Shown here piece after piece: positions 29,101 through 37,970 of a DNA stretch of 64,000 nucleotides (position 1 is the first letter of the stretch; each line of letters begins with the position of its first letter). The notes under the pieces were generated by a model, which saw only the letters and a program-made list of their open reading frames with translations, searched no databases and had not been told where the DNA came from. The position numbers and the translations under genes were made by a program. The DNA comes from Deltaproteobacteria bacterium. GTDB taxonomy: Bacteria > Myxococcota_A > Polyangia > Polyangiales > Polyangiaceae. The stretch lies in NCBI GenBank assembly GCA_016218915.1, contig JACRCQ010000009.1, positions 186,001 through 250,000 of the forward strand. Reading direction: 5' to 3'.

Positions 29101-31584
29101 CAGCAGCGCGATCACGCCGACCAGCGCGAATCGTCTAGCGTAGATTCTTCGTCGCTCCACGCGCAGCCCCAGCTGCAGGAACTTGCGCGCAGCTTCCGGC
29201 AACGGTGTGGACAGGCCCTCCCACCGCTTTCGAGCGTCGCGCAGCACGTCCCCTCGCCACACGCCTTCGACGGGCTCGCCGCGACGCTGCCAGGCTTCGG
29301 CGGCCTGCTGCAGGTCTCGGACGAACACGATCTCCTCGCGGCTCTCCTCGATCCAGCGTCGCAGCCGCTCCCAGGTGCGCAGCAGCGACTCGTGCGCAAT
29401 CTCCACTTCCGCGCCGTGGCCGTCACGACGGCTGCCATGCACGACCACAGTCCGCGTCTCCGTCAGCCGTTCCAGCACGCCAGCGGCATCCTTTGCGAGC
29501 CCCTCGAGCAGCAGCGCACGCGGCACCGCGACTCGGGTCGCATCTGGGGAGATGAGCCGAAGCAGGATGTCTCGCGCAGTTCTCGTCTCCTGCGCCGTGA
29601 GCGTCGAGAGCACCGTGTCCGCGTGGTTCGCCACCGACCCTGCCACCCCTCCCACGGATTCATAGGCGGCCCGTGTCAACTTGTGGCGCTCCCGATCTCG
29701 CCTCTCCCAGACCATCTGCGCTGTGAATTGGAGCAACGCGAGCGCAGCAGGCTCTCCGCTCACCTGCTCCACCATCTCCGAAACCAGCGCATCATCCTCC
29801 CAGGCGTATCCGCGAGTCTGCACCGGCCGGGTCAGTATCTCGCGCAGCGATCCCGGCTCGGGGCGGCGAAGCACGGTGACGTGTGCGAGCACTTCCCGGA
29901 CGAGAGGGGTTTCCGCCGCCCTTCCCAGGAAGTCCTCGCGGAGCGTGAACACGACGCGCACCGGCGCTTTCGGGTCATCGGCGGCGAGACACAGCGCATC
30001 CAGGAACGCCCTGCGCTCCTGCTCGTCCGGCACGAGCGAGTACAGCTCCTCGAGCTGATCGATGAACAGCAAGACGCTCGTCCGCGTCCGCTCTGCGAGC
30101 TGATTGAGCCATAGCGCGAGCCGGGACGGAGATTCGCGAAGCTGAGCAGTCGTCGCCTGCAGCACAGCGTCGTCGGCCAGCCGGTGCGAGCCCGTGGATT
30201 CGCTGTCCCGCCCGTCGCCCGTCCACGCCACGGATGCAGCCAAGGTGGGTTGCGACGCAGGCGGCGTGTCCGAGGTCGTCTTGCGACGGGGACGGCGATC
30301 AGCGATCGTCGGCGGATCATCGGTGGCAGACTCGGGCTGGGCCCTGGGTGGTCGCGGCGTGAACGTGGTGGCAGGATCGATGCCGAGAAGGCTGCGGACG
30401 AGACGATCGAGAGGTGCGCGTCCCGGGCGCAAGCGAAGGACGGTCCATGCGTTCTGCTCCCGGAGTCGGGGGATCACCCCGGCTTGCACGAAGGAGCTCT
30501 TGCCCGACCCGGAGGGTCCCACGATGGGCAGGACGGCCTGCTCCCGAAGCCGCTCGACAAAGGCTCCGATCTCCGAATCACGGCCATGGAAGTGGTCTGC
30601 GTGGCGCTCGCCATAGGGGAGCAGCCCTCGGAACGGAGAATCCGTGGCTCCTTCTGCATCCTTGCCAGACAGCATCCTGTCCAGCGCCATGCACAGGTAC
30701 TTCGCATCAGGGCGAGCTGCGGGCTCGAAGTCGAGACACCGGCCTACCAGCGCCAGCAGCTCCTGGGGAACCGGTCCGGCGATCGGTGGCAAGGGGGTGC
30801 GCGAAGCCATCCGACGCCCGATCTCTTCAGGGCTGCAGTCGCGAAGCGGATGATCGCCAGATACCATCTCGTAGAGAATGAGACCGAGCGACCAGATGTC
30901 CGACGCCTCCGAGCACGGCAATCCGTTCCATTGCTCCGGCGACATGTAGGCCGGTGTTCCGAGCAAGACCCCTTCATCGAGCGTCTGCAGAGAGTCGATC
31001 GACCCCGACCCATCCGGATCGCCAGGCGTCATGAGCGTTTCTGCGGACTGCACTCTTTTCGCCAGGCCGAAGTCCACCACCCGAAGCCGCGCGTCGCGAC
31101 CGATGATCACATTCGACGGCTTCAAATCCCGGTGCAGGATCCCGTGTCGATGGGCTTCGCGCAGCGCTTCGCCGATTGCGAGCGTGATGCGCAGTGCTTC
31201 GCGAATCGCCACCCGCGAGTCCCGGAGCCGGTCGCGCAGCGTGTGGCCCTCCAGGTACTCCAGCGCAATGAACATCCGGCCTTCGTATTCCCCGATACCG
31301 TGCACGGCCACGATGTTGGGGTGGCTGAAGCTCGCCGTCGCGCGCGCCTCGAACAGAAATCGATCGTCCTCGTCCAGAATCCCGCTCTGTCGACGGAGCA
31401 GCTTGAGCGCAACCTTGCGCCCCAGGATCATGTCCCGCGCGAGGTACACGTCCGCCATGCCGCCCCGCCCAAGGAGCCGCACCACGCGGTAGTGGTCGAT
31501 CATGGTGCCAGGCTCGATGTTGGCCGGGCGGGCGAGCCGAGACCCGGCCCTGGCAGGACCGCTCGACGATCGGATTTCAGTCAT
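26182..31584 (-). CDS. Giant Ser/Thr kinase - STAND NTPase - WD40 protein (paralogue 1)
   Basis: A 1,800-residue signalling protein. The N-terminal kinase (about 28-305) has GRGGMADVYLARD, catalytic Lys about K61, HRDLKPSN (D153) and DFGLAK (D171). A STAND-type NTPase follows, with Walker A GPSGSGKSS near 356-364 and Walker B LLFIDQLEE near 505-513. A transmembrane helix lies around 819-838 and a coiled-coil-like segment after it. About a dozen WD40 repeats run from ~915 to ~1745 (SPDGKLLASGADDGTVRLW and similar). The orientation puts kinase and NTPase inside and the propeller(s) outside. It is a full paralogue of the protein at 38025-43337, including the same C-terminal RDYCDLMREVW segment. 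Confidence 0.93.
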   Translation of the reverse strand: MTEIRSSSGPARAGSRLARPANIEPGTMIDHYRVVRLLGRGGMADVYLARDMILGRKVALKLLRRQSGILDEDDRFLFEARATASFSHPNIVAVHGIGEYEGRMFIALEYLEGHTLRDRLRDSRVAIREALRITLAIGEALREAHRHGILHRDLKPSNVIIGRDARLRVVDFGLAKRVQSAETLMTPGDPDGSGSIDSLQTLDEGVLLGTPAYMSPEQWNGLPCSEASDIWSLGLILYEMVSGDHPLRDCSPEEIGRRMASRTPLPPIAGPVPQELLALVGRCLDFEPAARPDAKYLCMALDRMLSGKDAEGATDSPFRGLLPYGERHADHFHGRDSEIGAFVERLREQAVLPIVGPSGSGKSSFVQAGVIPRLREQNAWTVLRLRPGRAPLDRLVRSLLGIDPATTFTPRPPRAQPESATDDPPTIADRRPRRKTTSDTPPASQPTLAASVAWTGDGRDSESTGSHRLADDAVLQATTAQLRESPSRLALWLNQLAERTRTSVLLFIDQLEELYSLVPDEQERRAFLDALCLAADDPKAPVRVVFTLREDFLGRAAETPLVREVLAHVTVLRRPEPGSLREILTRPVQTRGYAWEDDALVSEMVEQVSGEPAALALLQFTAQMVWERRDRERHKLTRAAYESVGGVAGSVANHADTVLSTLTAQETRTARDILLRLISPDATRVAVPRALLLEGLAKDAAGVLERLTETRTVVVHGSRRDGHGAEVEIAHESLLRTWERLRRWIEESREEIVFVRDLQQAAEAWQRRGEPVEGVWRGDVLRDARKRWEGLSTPLPEAARKFLQLGLRVERRRIYARRFALVGVIALLAMTATAFWVAWRIAAQQRASAELQRTESEKRRQEAVSQRAESLWQGARADLRREDMLGARAKLRTALEVKDAPEIRALWWQVHRSELLWSRHMGADLNVAVATRDGGLVAVGTADGTVYLVDGEGMEQKALRGQTDQITSIALSDDGTWAAVGTWSGAVDVWHVSTRKRTAMPGHRGIVRRIAFAPSGRLFASGGMDRTLRVWDAQEGTVVRVIEGLTAEVRHLAFKPDGTVLVSADLEGKVQAWNLQNGSPLFQLQAKGARPAVRWTGDGRALVVAGGGRAILVDGATGREIESVATESVVLDLAERDDGRMVGVVAAGPQDIRVSDMRTGALLAALPTGGNLSDKVTLAARGTRVLVVGEDQDLRMWSLRPPAGLAGRARPAAGPLYALAIHPDGSRLAAAGRTRNIQFFDTATGRLLESVPGHIAAVNDLAFSRDGKRLASASWDNSLRIWDTDTRKSEVLWSNSSWPVVATAFSPDGTRIAMSSGPSGIRIVDLPSGAPRTLSQAHDYTVFGLDYSPDGRMLASGGGTTVRLWDAATDQPLRTLQGHQATLRKVRFSPDGKLLASGADDGTVRLWETSTGRALRVVGPMPERIVSLGFHPDGHRIGVTLSGGGVGVWDLEGRRVGSMRGHRGDANTVVFGNAGRWMITSGDDATIRAWDLETGRAAWFASAVVGVALQAYTHEGWVALDPAVPARPSSARWRAVVEQTARLARESSDRRTLCIASHDDTVRGWDLDTDQGSEPASVPLVRDVVATSRACVARSAGGEATLRPLAGASTVLSSNATAINADGDTVLVAADHDVRVFAASGRQIASFAADVGVTALARLSSWIAVGYRDGNIELLSESASRPARRVVFDDIPAVAVERIVSGPPGTLVAGFVNGVVGVWDTRTGAALLRLQLHGPVTWLACPGHTLYAVTELGDREVVDLDVLVRDYCDLMREVWKEVPVVWVDGRAVLGPSPEHHPCLP

Positions 31585-31679
31585 CGCGCGCTCTCAACCG
31601 GGCGATGCTATCACGTGCGCAGATTCGCGGGATCGGGGTTGGTGTCCGCGGACGTGCCCTCGGCCGCGCGCCGGATCCG

Positions 31680-32273
31680 TCATCCGCCGGTGGCAAACAG
31701 AGCGACGCCCGCGGTCTTGCTCCCATCGTCGATCTTGCACGTGAAGGTCTCATCCATCTTCACGGCGAACGTCGTGGGATCGAGGTATTGGGCCGAAATC
31801 GTCACCGAGCCATCCTCGGAAATCTTGAGCTTGACGTAGTTGTAGACCTTGCCGGACTGCATCTGGATGAGCTTGGTTTCCGACGTTGCCAGGTAGGCCG
31901 AGGGATTGCCGACCACACCAGCGGCAAACTGCTCGTAGGTTCCGATATCCATGCCTCCCACCGCGTCCGGCCCCGGGGAGCCGCCAAGATCGCACTTCGC
32001 GTAGTGCAGCACGGCTCGAACTCGGATTCCGGCCAGCAGCGCATCCATCATCTCGCCGTAGCTCTTCAGCTGCCGCGGCCCAGGCTGCGCGCAATTGCAG
32101 TTGCAGGTCGTGCCGCTGCCTCCTCCCACCCCAGCATCCACGCCGGGATCTGCATCCTCGGCTGCGATGGCTGTCGGAGTGCCCGCGCCCCCAACCGTGC
32201 AACCGTGCGAAGCTCCCCACGCTGCACCCAGGAACAGAGCCGTCAAGGCGATACTGCGATCTCGTAGATTCAT
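31680..32273 (-). CDS. VirK-like secreted lipoprotein
   Basis: A ~197-residue exported protein. It starts at the ATG at 32273 with AGGAG eight bases upstream; longer open frame upstream lacks a signal. The signal peptide ends in lipobox SHGC, and an acidic Gly-rich linker and a CNCNC cluster follow. The body resembles the VirK family (LLAGIRVRAVLHYAKC; LATSETKLIQMQSGKVYNY; DETFTCKIDDG). VirK proteins are small periplasmic proteins of unclear role, first named in Agrobacterium. It is divergent from the alpha-galactosidase gene, and one copy of the palindromic motif lies between them. Confidence 0.75.
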   Translation of the reverse strand: MNLRDRSIALTALFLGAAWGASHGCTVGGAGTPTAIAAEDADPGVDAGVGGGSGTTCNCNCAQPGPRQLKSYGEMMDALLAGIRVRAVLHYAKCDLGGSPGPDAVGGMDIGTYEQFAAGVVGNPSAYLATSETKLIQMQSGKVYNYVKLKISEDGSVTISAQYLDPTTFAVKMDETFTCKIDDGSKTAGVALFATGG

Positions 32274-32393
32274 GCGCGTACTCCTACGCAAGTCATGGGC
32301 CAACCTGCTCGGCGCGCATCGTCTCATCCAGGACCGCACGCCTGCAACATTCGCTTGTACCCATGCCTGCCAGCGCTGGGAAAGCTGCGATCC

Positions 32394-32420
32394 CACTGGG
32401 ATCGATCCGTTCTCACCTGT
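32394..32420. promoter_or_regulatory. Palindromic motif copy a (divergent VirK / alpha-galactosidase promoter)
   Basis: A diverged copy of the recurring operator-like sequence. It reads CACTGGGATCGA, then an imperfect right arm ending TTCTCAC. A nested perfect inverted repeat, GATCCCA-C-TGGGATC, overlaps it at 32389-32403. It matches the best copy (48747-48773) at about 19 of 27 positions. Its centre is ~116 bases from the alpha-galactosidase start and ~134 from the VirK start. Confidence 0.55.
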
Positions 32421-32522
32421 GCACATCCCCCGCAGGTTGCCGCGAAGACGGGTGGCCGATTGCGCTGGGACCCGGACGCGATCAAAGGCCGCGGACGGCA
32501 GACAAATTGCAGGACGCAAGGG

Positions 32523-34685
32523 ATGGCGCAGGCTCCTCGCATGTTCCGGGTTCCGTTTGCTTTCACCTTCACCGCCCTCGCCTCCCTGTCCTGCTCCAGC
32601 AGCGAAGGGGTAGTACCCGCGTTGATTGACGACTCCGGGACCGTGTCCGAGCAGTCCGACTCTCCGGACGCATCCGGGGTCGACGCGAAGTCCGCGGACA
32701 CGGCTGCAGAAGCGAACCCGCATGATGTCGGAGGCGACGTGGTGAACGACTCTGGCTTGGAGGCCGAGGACACCGCAGGAGACGACGCTGACGCGCAGGC
32801 CGACGCGGGGCCGACAGGCTGCAACGCTGGGGACTTGAAAGCAGGCGCCGAAGGAGTCGACTTCCAGGCTTCGTGCAGCGGGTCGTGGATGAAGCTGATG
32901 CCCTATGTGACGATCGGCGGCACACGACGAGGCGGAGGCAAGGATGGGCCGTGCACCGCGGCTGGCTCCACCATCCAGTGTCCTGCCGGCGGGGACGGAC
33001 AGGTGCAAGTGAGCCTGAGCGGACCGAGCCTGTCGCTGTCGTTCACGGCTGCGGCAGACGTCGTGGTGGAGGCGATGTCGCTCGAAGGCGACGCAGAGGT
33101 GCCGTTTGCGCAGGGCTGGCTGTCGAACGGCTACCAATCCTGGTCGATGAGCGGAGTGGTGTCGTTGATCGACGCGCCTTCGGACGCTGTCGTGCAAGAA
33201 GCGCTGCAAGCCCAGGGAGAATCCGAGGTCTATCGCCGCGGAACCGAGCTATCGTGGTGGTACACGTTCGTGGGTGGGAGCAAAGTGTCACTGGTAGCGG
33301 GTGCGACCTCGGCCGACCGGTTCCGATCGTGGATACAGGTCAATCGGTCCCCTGCCCCCGGCGCCGTACGCATCCGTCTCGTGAGCGGAGGCGTCGAAAG
33401 GGTTCCAGTCCAAGCGGGCGCCACGCTGCAATCGGAAGCGTGGCGCGTGCAGCTGGGCGAAGACCTCAGGTGGATGCTGGAAGGCTACGGAGCCGCCCTC
33501 GAATCGCGGCATGCGATCAAGCCTCGGCCTGCTACCTCCGGATGGAACTCCTGGTACTGCTTCTGGGACGAAGTGGGGCAAGAGGACATCTACGAGGCAG
33601 GCGGGACCACGTCGGTGGACCGGATTGCCCAGGTTCTCAGCCCGAATCTCCCGCCCGCTTCGGCGCCATCGTTCGTGGTCATCGACGATGGGTGGGAAGC
33701 CGCATGGGGTGACTGGAGCGCCAACTCGAAGTTCCCGCAGGGGCTTGCCGCGGCCGCGCAGGCGATCAAGGCGAAGGGATTCCGACCGGGAATCTGGCTC
33801 GCACCTCTGCTCGTCGCCCCTGGCAGCCAGACCGCGAAAGCGCATCCCTCCTGGCTCGTCCAGGGCGCGTCGTACGACCACCCGTCCCTTGGCAAGATGA
33901 ATATCCTCGACGTGACCGATGCGGATGCGGCCCAGCACCTGCAGGACGTGATCAAAGCGCTGACCGGAGCAGGATACGAGCTTCTGAAGATCGACTTCCT
34001 GTTTGCAGGAGCGCAGGAAGGGATTCGCGACGAGCAGGTCACTGGCATGGAGGCGTATCACCGGGCGATGCAGACAATCCGCGCTGCTGCGGGCGAAGAG
34101 ACGATCCTGGTGGCCGTGGGCGCACCGCCTGTGGCGTCGTTCCCCTATGTGGATGGTTGGCGCGTTGGAAACGACATCGCCTTCAAGCCCATCCCGATCA
34201 TCAACCTCCCACAGCCGACCTGGACCTTCATCGCGAACCAGGCGCGCCAGATCGCGTCGCGCTACCCGTTCTGCCAGGCTACGCTCTGCGACGCAGACCC
34301 GGTGATACTGCGCAGCCCGCTCACGCAGGACGAGGTCGGAGCCGGTGGATGGGTAGCCGCATCTACCGGCGGTGCGCTCTTCCTGTCCGATGATCTCGTG
34401 TCCTTGCCTGCGGATCGTTGGTCCTGGGGATTGGACCCGGTCCGTGGCGCGATCGCCGTGGGAGGCGTGCCAGCAGCTCCGGAGTCGTTCTTCCCCGACG
34501 TGATTCCATCAGAGCTCAAGAGCATGAAGGACAACTTCAACCTGTTCAATGCGGAGCATCAGGTGCCGTCGAAGTGGCGTATGCCCGGCGGGCGCAGGCT
34601 CGGATTCAACTGGACAGGGAAGGCTGTCGAAATGGAGGGTGTGCAGGTACCATCGCACTCTGCGCGGGAGCTGCCGGTGAAGTAG
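32523..34685 (+). CDS. Alpha-galactosidase-like glycoside hydrolase lipoprotein (GH36/melibiase type)
   Basis: A ~720-residue secreted enzyme. The start is ambiguous between the ATGs at 32523 and 32541; both give a lipoprotein signal ending ALASLSC. An Asp/Ser/Ala-rich linker of ~80 residues follows. The N-terminal beta domain spans ~100-320. The TIM barrel has NSWYCF, FVVIDDGWEAAWGDW, KGFRPGIWLAPL and the probable nucleophile Asp in ELLKIDFLF, a pattern of GH36/GH31-related alpha-galactosidases. Such enzymes remove alpha-linked galactose or related sugars. Divergent from the VirK-like gene. Its last 127 bases overlap the convergent response-regulator gene. Confidence 0.87.
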   Translation: MAQAPRMFRVPFAFTFTALASLSCSSSEGVVPALIDDSGTVSEQSDSPDASGVDAKSADTAAEANPHDVGGDVVNDSGLEAEDTAGDDADAQADAGPTGCNAGDLKAGAEGVDFQASCSGSWMKLMPYVTIGGTRRGGGKDGPCTAAGSTIQCPAGGDGQVQVSLSGPSLSLSFTAAADVVVEAMSLEGDAEVPFAQGWLSNGYQSWSMSGVVSLIDAPSDAVVQEALQAQGESEVYRRGTELSWWYTFVGGSKVSLVAGATSADRFRSWIQVNRSPAPGAVRIRLVSGGVERVPVQAGATLQSEAWRVQLGEDLRWMLEGYGAALESRHAIKPRPATSGWNSWYCFWDEVGQEDIYEAGGTTSVDRIAQVLSPNLPPASAPSFVVIDDGWEAAWGDWSANSKFPQGLAAAAQAIKAKGFRPGIWLAPLLVAPGSQTAKAHPSWLVQGASYDHPSLGKMNILDVTDADAAQHLQDVIKALTGAGYELLKIDFLFAGAQEGIRDEQVTGMEAYHRAMQTIRAAAGEETILVAVGAPPVASFPYVDGWRVGNDIAFKPIPIINLPQPTWTFIANQARQIASRYPFCQATLCDADPVILRSPLTQDEVGAGGWVAASTGGALFLSDDLVSLPADRWSWGLDPVRGAIAVGGVPAAPESFFPDVIPSELKSMKDNFNLFNAEHQVPSKWRMPGGRRLGFNWTGKAVEMEGVQVPSHSARELPVK

Positions 34686-35095
34686 GCAGCATCGCGGCTC
34701 ATGACGCCCAGGGCCCCCTTGCGCAGCGCCTGGTCCAGTCGCGGCTCCCGTCTCGCCTGATTCGTCATCAGCATCACCCGCGCATTCGGGTCGATGTACC
34801 TGAACCACATGTAAGCCGTGTAGCCGTCTTCGCCCGGATGATCGAAGTCGAGCAGCACCAGGTCGGTCGCCTGAAAGACCGCGCGGAAGCTCTCGATTGC
34901 CAGGCGCGCGCTGCCATGCGCGGCCACGTCGAACCCCACGCTGCTCAGGGCGTCAGTCAGCCTGCGACGACACATGTCATCGTGCTCGACGAGCATGAGC
35001 CGCACACGGCGCGGCGAGTCGCGCTCCGACGGGGTGGAGGTTCCCATGGGAATCTCCGGAAGCTCCGGGAAGGTGTCGGGGATGAATGGGAACAT
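34559..35095 (-). CDS. Response-regulator receiver protein with an atypical C-terminal tail
   Basis: A 178-residue single receiver (REC) domain protein with no output domain. The ATG at 35095 follows AGGAG. Acidic pocket residues are in VEHDD (about 37-40), the phospho-acceptor Asp in DLVLLDFDHPGEDG is about D83, and the conserved Thr is about T111 (LMTNQ). The usual Lys near the end is replaced by Arg (about R134 in GALGVMSRD). The REC fold ends near residue 138. The last ~40 residues are encoded antisense to the alpha-galactosidase C-terminus and have no recognisable structure, so the original stop may have been lost. The partner is unknown. Confidence 0.75.
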   Translation of the reverse strand: MFPFIPDTFPELPEIPMGTSTPSERDSPRRVRLMLVEHDDMCRRRLTDALSSVGFDVAAHGSARLAIESFRAVFQATDLVLLDFDHPGEDGYTAYMWFRYIDPNARVMLMTNQARREPRLDQALRKGALGVMSRDAAYFTGSSRAECDGTCTPSISTAFPVQLNPSLRPPGIRHFDGT

Positions 35096-35257
35096 GGAGA
35101 CTCCTGCAAGACCCTGGGTATGGGGCGGTAGGCCGAGGCCAGACGTTTTGCTATCACGTAGTGTGCCATGCCTCGATCAAGGCTGTTGCAGGGGTGAAGC
35201 TTCAGATTTCGGACGAATCGAGGCTACCAGGCTCTCGCCGCGTGCGTGGTTGGGTCC

Positions 35258-35284
35258 CAGTGGGAAGGATCGGATCCCTGCAGC
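35258..35284. promoter_or_regulatory. Palindromic motif copy b (between REC gene and 399-aa lipoprotein)
   Basis: Reads CAGTGGGAAGGAT followed by CGGATCCC. The GGGA and TCCC ends have the same 17-base spacing as in the best copy, with about 17 of 27 positions matching. It lies ~115 bases upstream of the lipoprotein start at 35386 and ~176 from the receiver-protein start. It is weaker than copies c, d and e. Confidence 0.45.
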
Positions 35285-35385
35285 GAGCCTCGCCAGTGGG
35301 CCACAGTGAGGATTCTACCTGGCGCGCATCACCGGAGGGGCGCGGCACGACTGTTGCTGGTGTGCGCGCGAAAGGATCGTTCCCC

Positions 35386-36585
35386 ATGAAACGTGCATTG
35401 GACCCAACTCTTTGCGTGCCGGTCGCGGCCATCGCCTCCGGTCTCTTGATTCTTGCGGCGTGCTCCAGTGACGCGACCTCGGATCCCCAGGGAACCGCAG
35501 GCACGTCGGCGGCCGGGGCAGCCGGCAGCGCAGGCGCTGGAGGCGCTGCAGGCCAGGCGGGGTCTGCGTCCCTCGGCGGAGGTGCGGGAGCCGACACGGG
35601 AGCCGATGCGTCAGGCGGCCAGGCAGGCTCAGCCGGCAGCGCAGGAAACGCTGGCACAGCAGGTGCCGCCGGGTCGTCAGCCGAAATCCCCATCGAACAG
35701 CTCACCGACCGCGCCGCGTCCGCATCGTGCGATGCCCTGTTCCGCTGCTGCAACGAGAAAGACCTGGAAGCCTATTTCTACCTCTACAGCGAAGACGCCA
35801 TTCTCAAGAAGGCGGGCTACGATGCCAAGCTCCCACCCAAGGCCACGCTGGATCTTGCTGGATGCAAGTCGCTCCTGAAGGAGATGATGGACATCGTGCC
35901 CTTTGACGATTGGGTCGCCCAGGTCAAGGCAGGGGCGGTCGGCTACGACGGTGTTGCCGCCAGCCAGTGCGTCGACGCACTCGACAAGGCGGCATGCGGT
36001 GGCGAAGTCTCTGCTGCGATCTTCGACTCGACCTGCTTCTTCATCTCTGCGCCCGTGGGTCCTGCACAGAGAAAGCTGTTCTCACGGACGCGATCTCTGC
36101 CGGCGGACGCCTGCGATCCGATCAAGGACGGGACTGGCGCCCGCTTCTACGGCAGCTGCGATCCGACCAAGGCCTTCTGCTGCTACGAGAAGAGTGGCAA
36201 CCCGGGCGGGTGCGCGTTCCCGTTCGATGCGGATGGCAACCCTCGGACCGGCCACTGCAAGGCTGCCAGCACCGAAGGGCAGAGCTGCAACTCAGGGCTG
36301 TCGACCGTGCAGCTGTGCGTGACCGGAATCGACTGCAATCCCGACTCGAACCTGTGCGTCGGTCCGGTTCAGAAGCCCTTGAAGGTGGGCGACGCGTGCA
36401 TCGATGCGGGTTTCAACGAGCTGGGGCAGTGCACGGACAGCTGGTGCGATTCGCTGGGCAGCTCCAAGTGTGAGCCCTACAAGGCCGATGGATCGGACTG
36501 CATGGCAGCCTACGAGTGCTTGAGCAAGGGCTGCAACGGGGGCAAGTGCGGAGCACCGACCACCTGCACGACCACGTCGTCCTGA
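35386..36585 (+). CDS. Cys-rich secreted lipoprotein with Gly/Ser/Ala linker
   Basis: A ~399-residue protein of no family I recognise. The ATG at 35386 follows AAAGGA by ten bases. The lipoprotein signal (lipobox LAAC) leads into an ~75-residue linker of GSAG/GTAGAA-type repeats. The rest (about 105-399) is Cys-rich, with many evenly spaced Cys pairs (FRCCNEKD; AFCCYEKSG; CLSKGCNGGKC). It is probably a disulfide-stabilised surface protein. Similar layouts are abundant in Myxococcota. It ends just before a strong hairpin that separates it from the convergent M23 peptidase. Confidence 0.8.
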   Translation: MKRALDPTLCVPVAAIASGLLILAACSSDATSDPQGTAGTSAAGAAGSAGAGGAAGQAGSASLGGGAGADTGADASGGQAGSAGSAGNAGTAGAAGSSAEIPIEQLTDRAASASCDALFRCCNEKDLEAYFYLYSEDAILKKAGYDAKLPPKATLDLAGCKSLLKEMMDIVPFDDWVAQVKAGAVGYDGVAASQCVDALDKAACGGEVSAAIFDSTCFFISAPVGPAQRKLFSRTRSLPADACDPIKDGTGARFYGSCDPTKAFCCYEKSGNPGGCAFPFDADGNPRTGHCKAASTEGQSCNSGLSTVQLCVTGIDCNPDSNLCVGPVQKPLKVGDACIDAGFNELGQCTDSWCDSLGSSKCEPYKADGSDCMAAYECLSKGCNGGKCGAPTTCTTTSS

Positions 36586-36632
36586 CCTTCCCGGGTTCCG
36601 TCTTCAAGGCGCACGAAGCTCACCTTGCACCA

Positions 36633-36654
36633 GCGGCCGCCTTGAGGCGGCCGC
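36633..36654. terminator. Hairpin between convergent genes
   Basis: Perfect 9-bp inverted repeat GCGGCCGCC / GGCGGCCGC with loop TTGA, lying between two genes whose 3' ends face each other. It could serve as a bidirectional terminator, though there is no good U-tract. The direct repeat GTCTTCAAGGCGC flanks it at 36600-36612 and 36655-36667. Confidence 0.6.
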
Positions 36655-36768
36655 GTCTTCAAGGCGCTGACAGTCCGAATCGCCGCGATTTTTCTCCGGC
36701 GCATGCTGAGCGAAGGCTGTGGTCAATCTCCGGAGGTCGCGCAGTACCAGCCCGAGGCGCCCCAGCCT

Positions 36769-37875
36769 TCAGGGAAGCAGCGAGGCGAGGAAGTTCCGGT
36801 TCCATCGTGCGCTGCTGCAAGCGGTTGCTCCGCCGCCGGCTGCGTTGCACTTGGCGACAAGCCACGCTGGGAACGGGCCGAATGCATCGACGTTGCCGTT
36901 GCCACGGGACTCGGCGCAGTATCCCACCAGATCGTCGAAGCAGGAGCCGACCGGACAGCCCTCGGTGCCATAGAGCCCCACAGCCATGCTCTTGGACCAG
37001 CGATTCGTGTCGCACGCGGGCCCGCCGCCGTACTGCTTGCACCGATCGACCATTCCCTGGGTGAAGGGCCCCCACGCATCGCCGCTCGTCTCGTTGATGC
37101 ACAGACGCCCTCCGGCCCCGTTCACCTGCGAAAGCCCGTAGCCAGCAGGGCAGGATATCTCACCTAGCGGTCGGGTCGGTGCGTTTCCGTAAGGCAACTT
37201 CTCGCTATCGTAGACGGCGTCCAGGCTTTGCGAGGCCGTGCACGGATTGAAGGCCGCGGCCCGGGTGCCCAGCTCGAAGTGCAGATGACGAACCTCGCTG
37301 CGGCCGGAGTTCCCCATGATGCCGATCGGCTGTCCGAGAGCGACACGGTCTCCCACGGTCCACTGGATGCTACCGGGCAGCAGGTGCGCGTACCGGGTGT
37401 ACACGTTCTTGCCGTGGGATATCACAACGTGATTTCCCCAGCCGCCGCCGCACTCGCGTGCGCTCGTATTGTGCCCGAACATGCTGCTCTGCTGGCACCC
37501 CTTGCGGACGTAGGCGACCACGCCCGCGGCCGACGCCTTGACCGGCACCTCGGATACGCTGGTGTCGTCGTGGACGTAGTCGACCCCTTCGTGACCTGCC
37601 GGCTGCCCTGGCGTGCCGGAGAACGCCGCGCTGTAGGTGCGCGCCGCCGGTCGTGTCCACGCAATGCGGTCTGCTCCGGAGGGCAATCCGCTTCCGGCTT
37701 TCTGCACTGGGGAGAACTCGGTGTTGGCAGAGGAGAACGCCTGGCAGGCCACGGACGACGCCTGCTCGGCTTGCTCGATCCCGTCCGGCGCGCTGGCATA
37801 CTCGACGCTCCCCGGATCCACCGCGCATCCCGCGACCCCAAGCGTCAACACCCAGGCGAAAAGTCGTTGGCTCAT
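36769..37875 (-). CDS. M23-family metallopeptidase lipoprotein with duplicated Cys-rich C-terminal domain
   Basis: A 368-residue secreted protein. The ATG at 37875 follows GGAGAGG, and the lipobox is GVAGC. Residues ~85-220 form an M23 (LytM-like) peptidase: zinc ligands in HEGVD and HLHFE, plus RYAHLLPG. M23 enzymes cut peptidoglycan or other peptide cross-links. Residues ~242-368 are a different Cys-rich domain in two half-repeats (AWGPFTQ...YGGGPAC...RW; AFGPFP...GGGATAC...RWNRNFLA). This domain also ends the FAD oxidoreductase and the polysaccharide deacetylase in this window. A clear copy of the palindromic motif lies ~106 bases upstream. Confidence 0.87.
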   Translation of the reverse strand: MSQRLFAWVLTLGVAGCAVDPGSVEYASAPDGIEQAEQASSVACQAFSSANTEFSPVQKAGSGLPSGADRIAWTRPAARTYSAAFSGTPGQPAGHEGVDYVHDDTSVSEVPVKASAAGVVAYVRKGCQQSSMFGHNTSARECGGGWGNHVVISHGKNVYTRYAHLLPGSIQWTVGDRVALGQPIGIMGNSGRSEVRHLHFELGTRAAAFNPCTASQSLDAVYDSEKLPYGNAPTRPLGEISCPAGYGLSQVNGAGGRLCINETSGDAWGPFTQGMVDRCKQYGGGPACDTNRWSKSMAVGLYGTEGCPVGSCFDDLVGYCAESRGNGNVDAFGPFPAWLVAKCNAAGGGATACSSARWNRNFLASLLP

Positions 37876-37970
37876 CGTCTACCTCTCCTGTCTGTGCGTC
37901 CGACCATGCCCGGAGCAATCCCCGTGCCGCGTACGCTTCACTGCCATTCGAGGCATTCGGCAGATCGGAA

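Noticed and set aside
32274..33209. Extension of the VirK-like frame upstream
   Set aside because: It overlaps the alpha-galactosidase on the opposite strand and lacks a signal; the ATG at 32273 has a good ribosome site and signal peptide.
35470..35690. GSAGSAG-type repeats as a collagen-like or phage tail fibre domain
   Set aside because: They directly follow a lipoprotein signal and precede folded Cys-rich regions in several genes, so they are best read as surface linkers.
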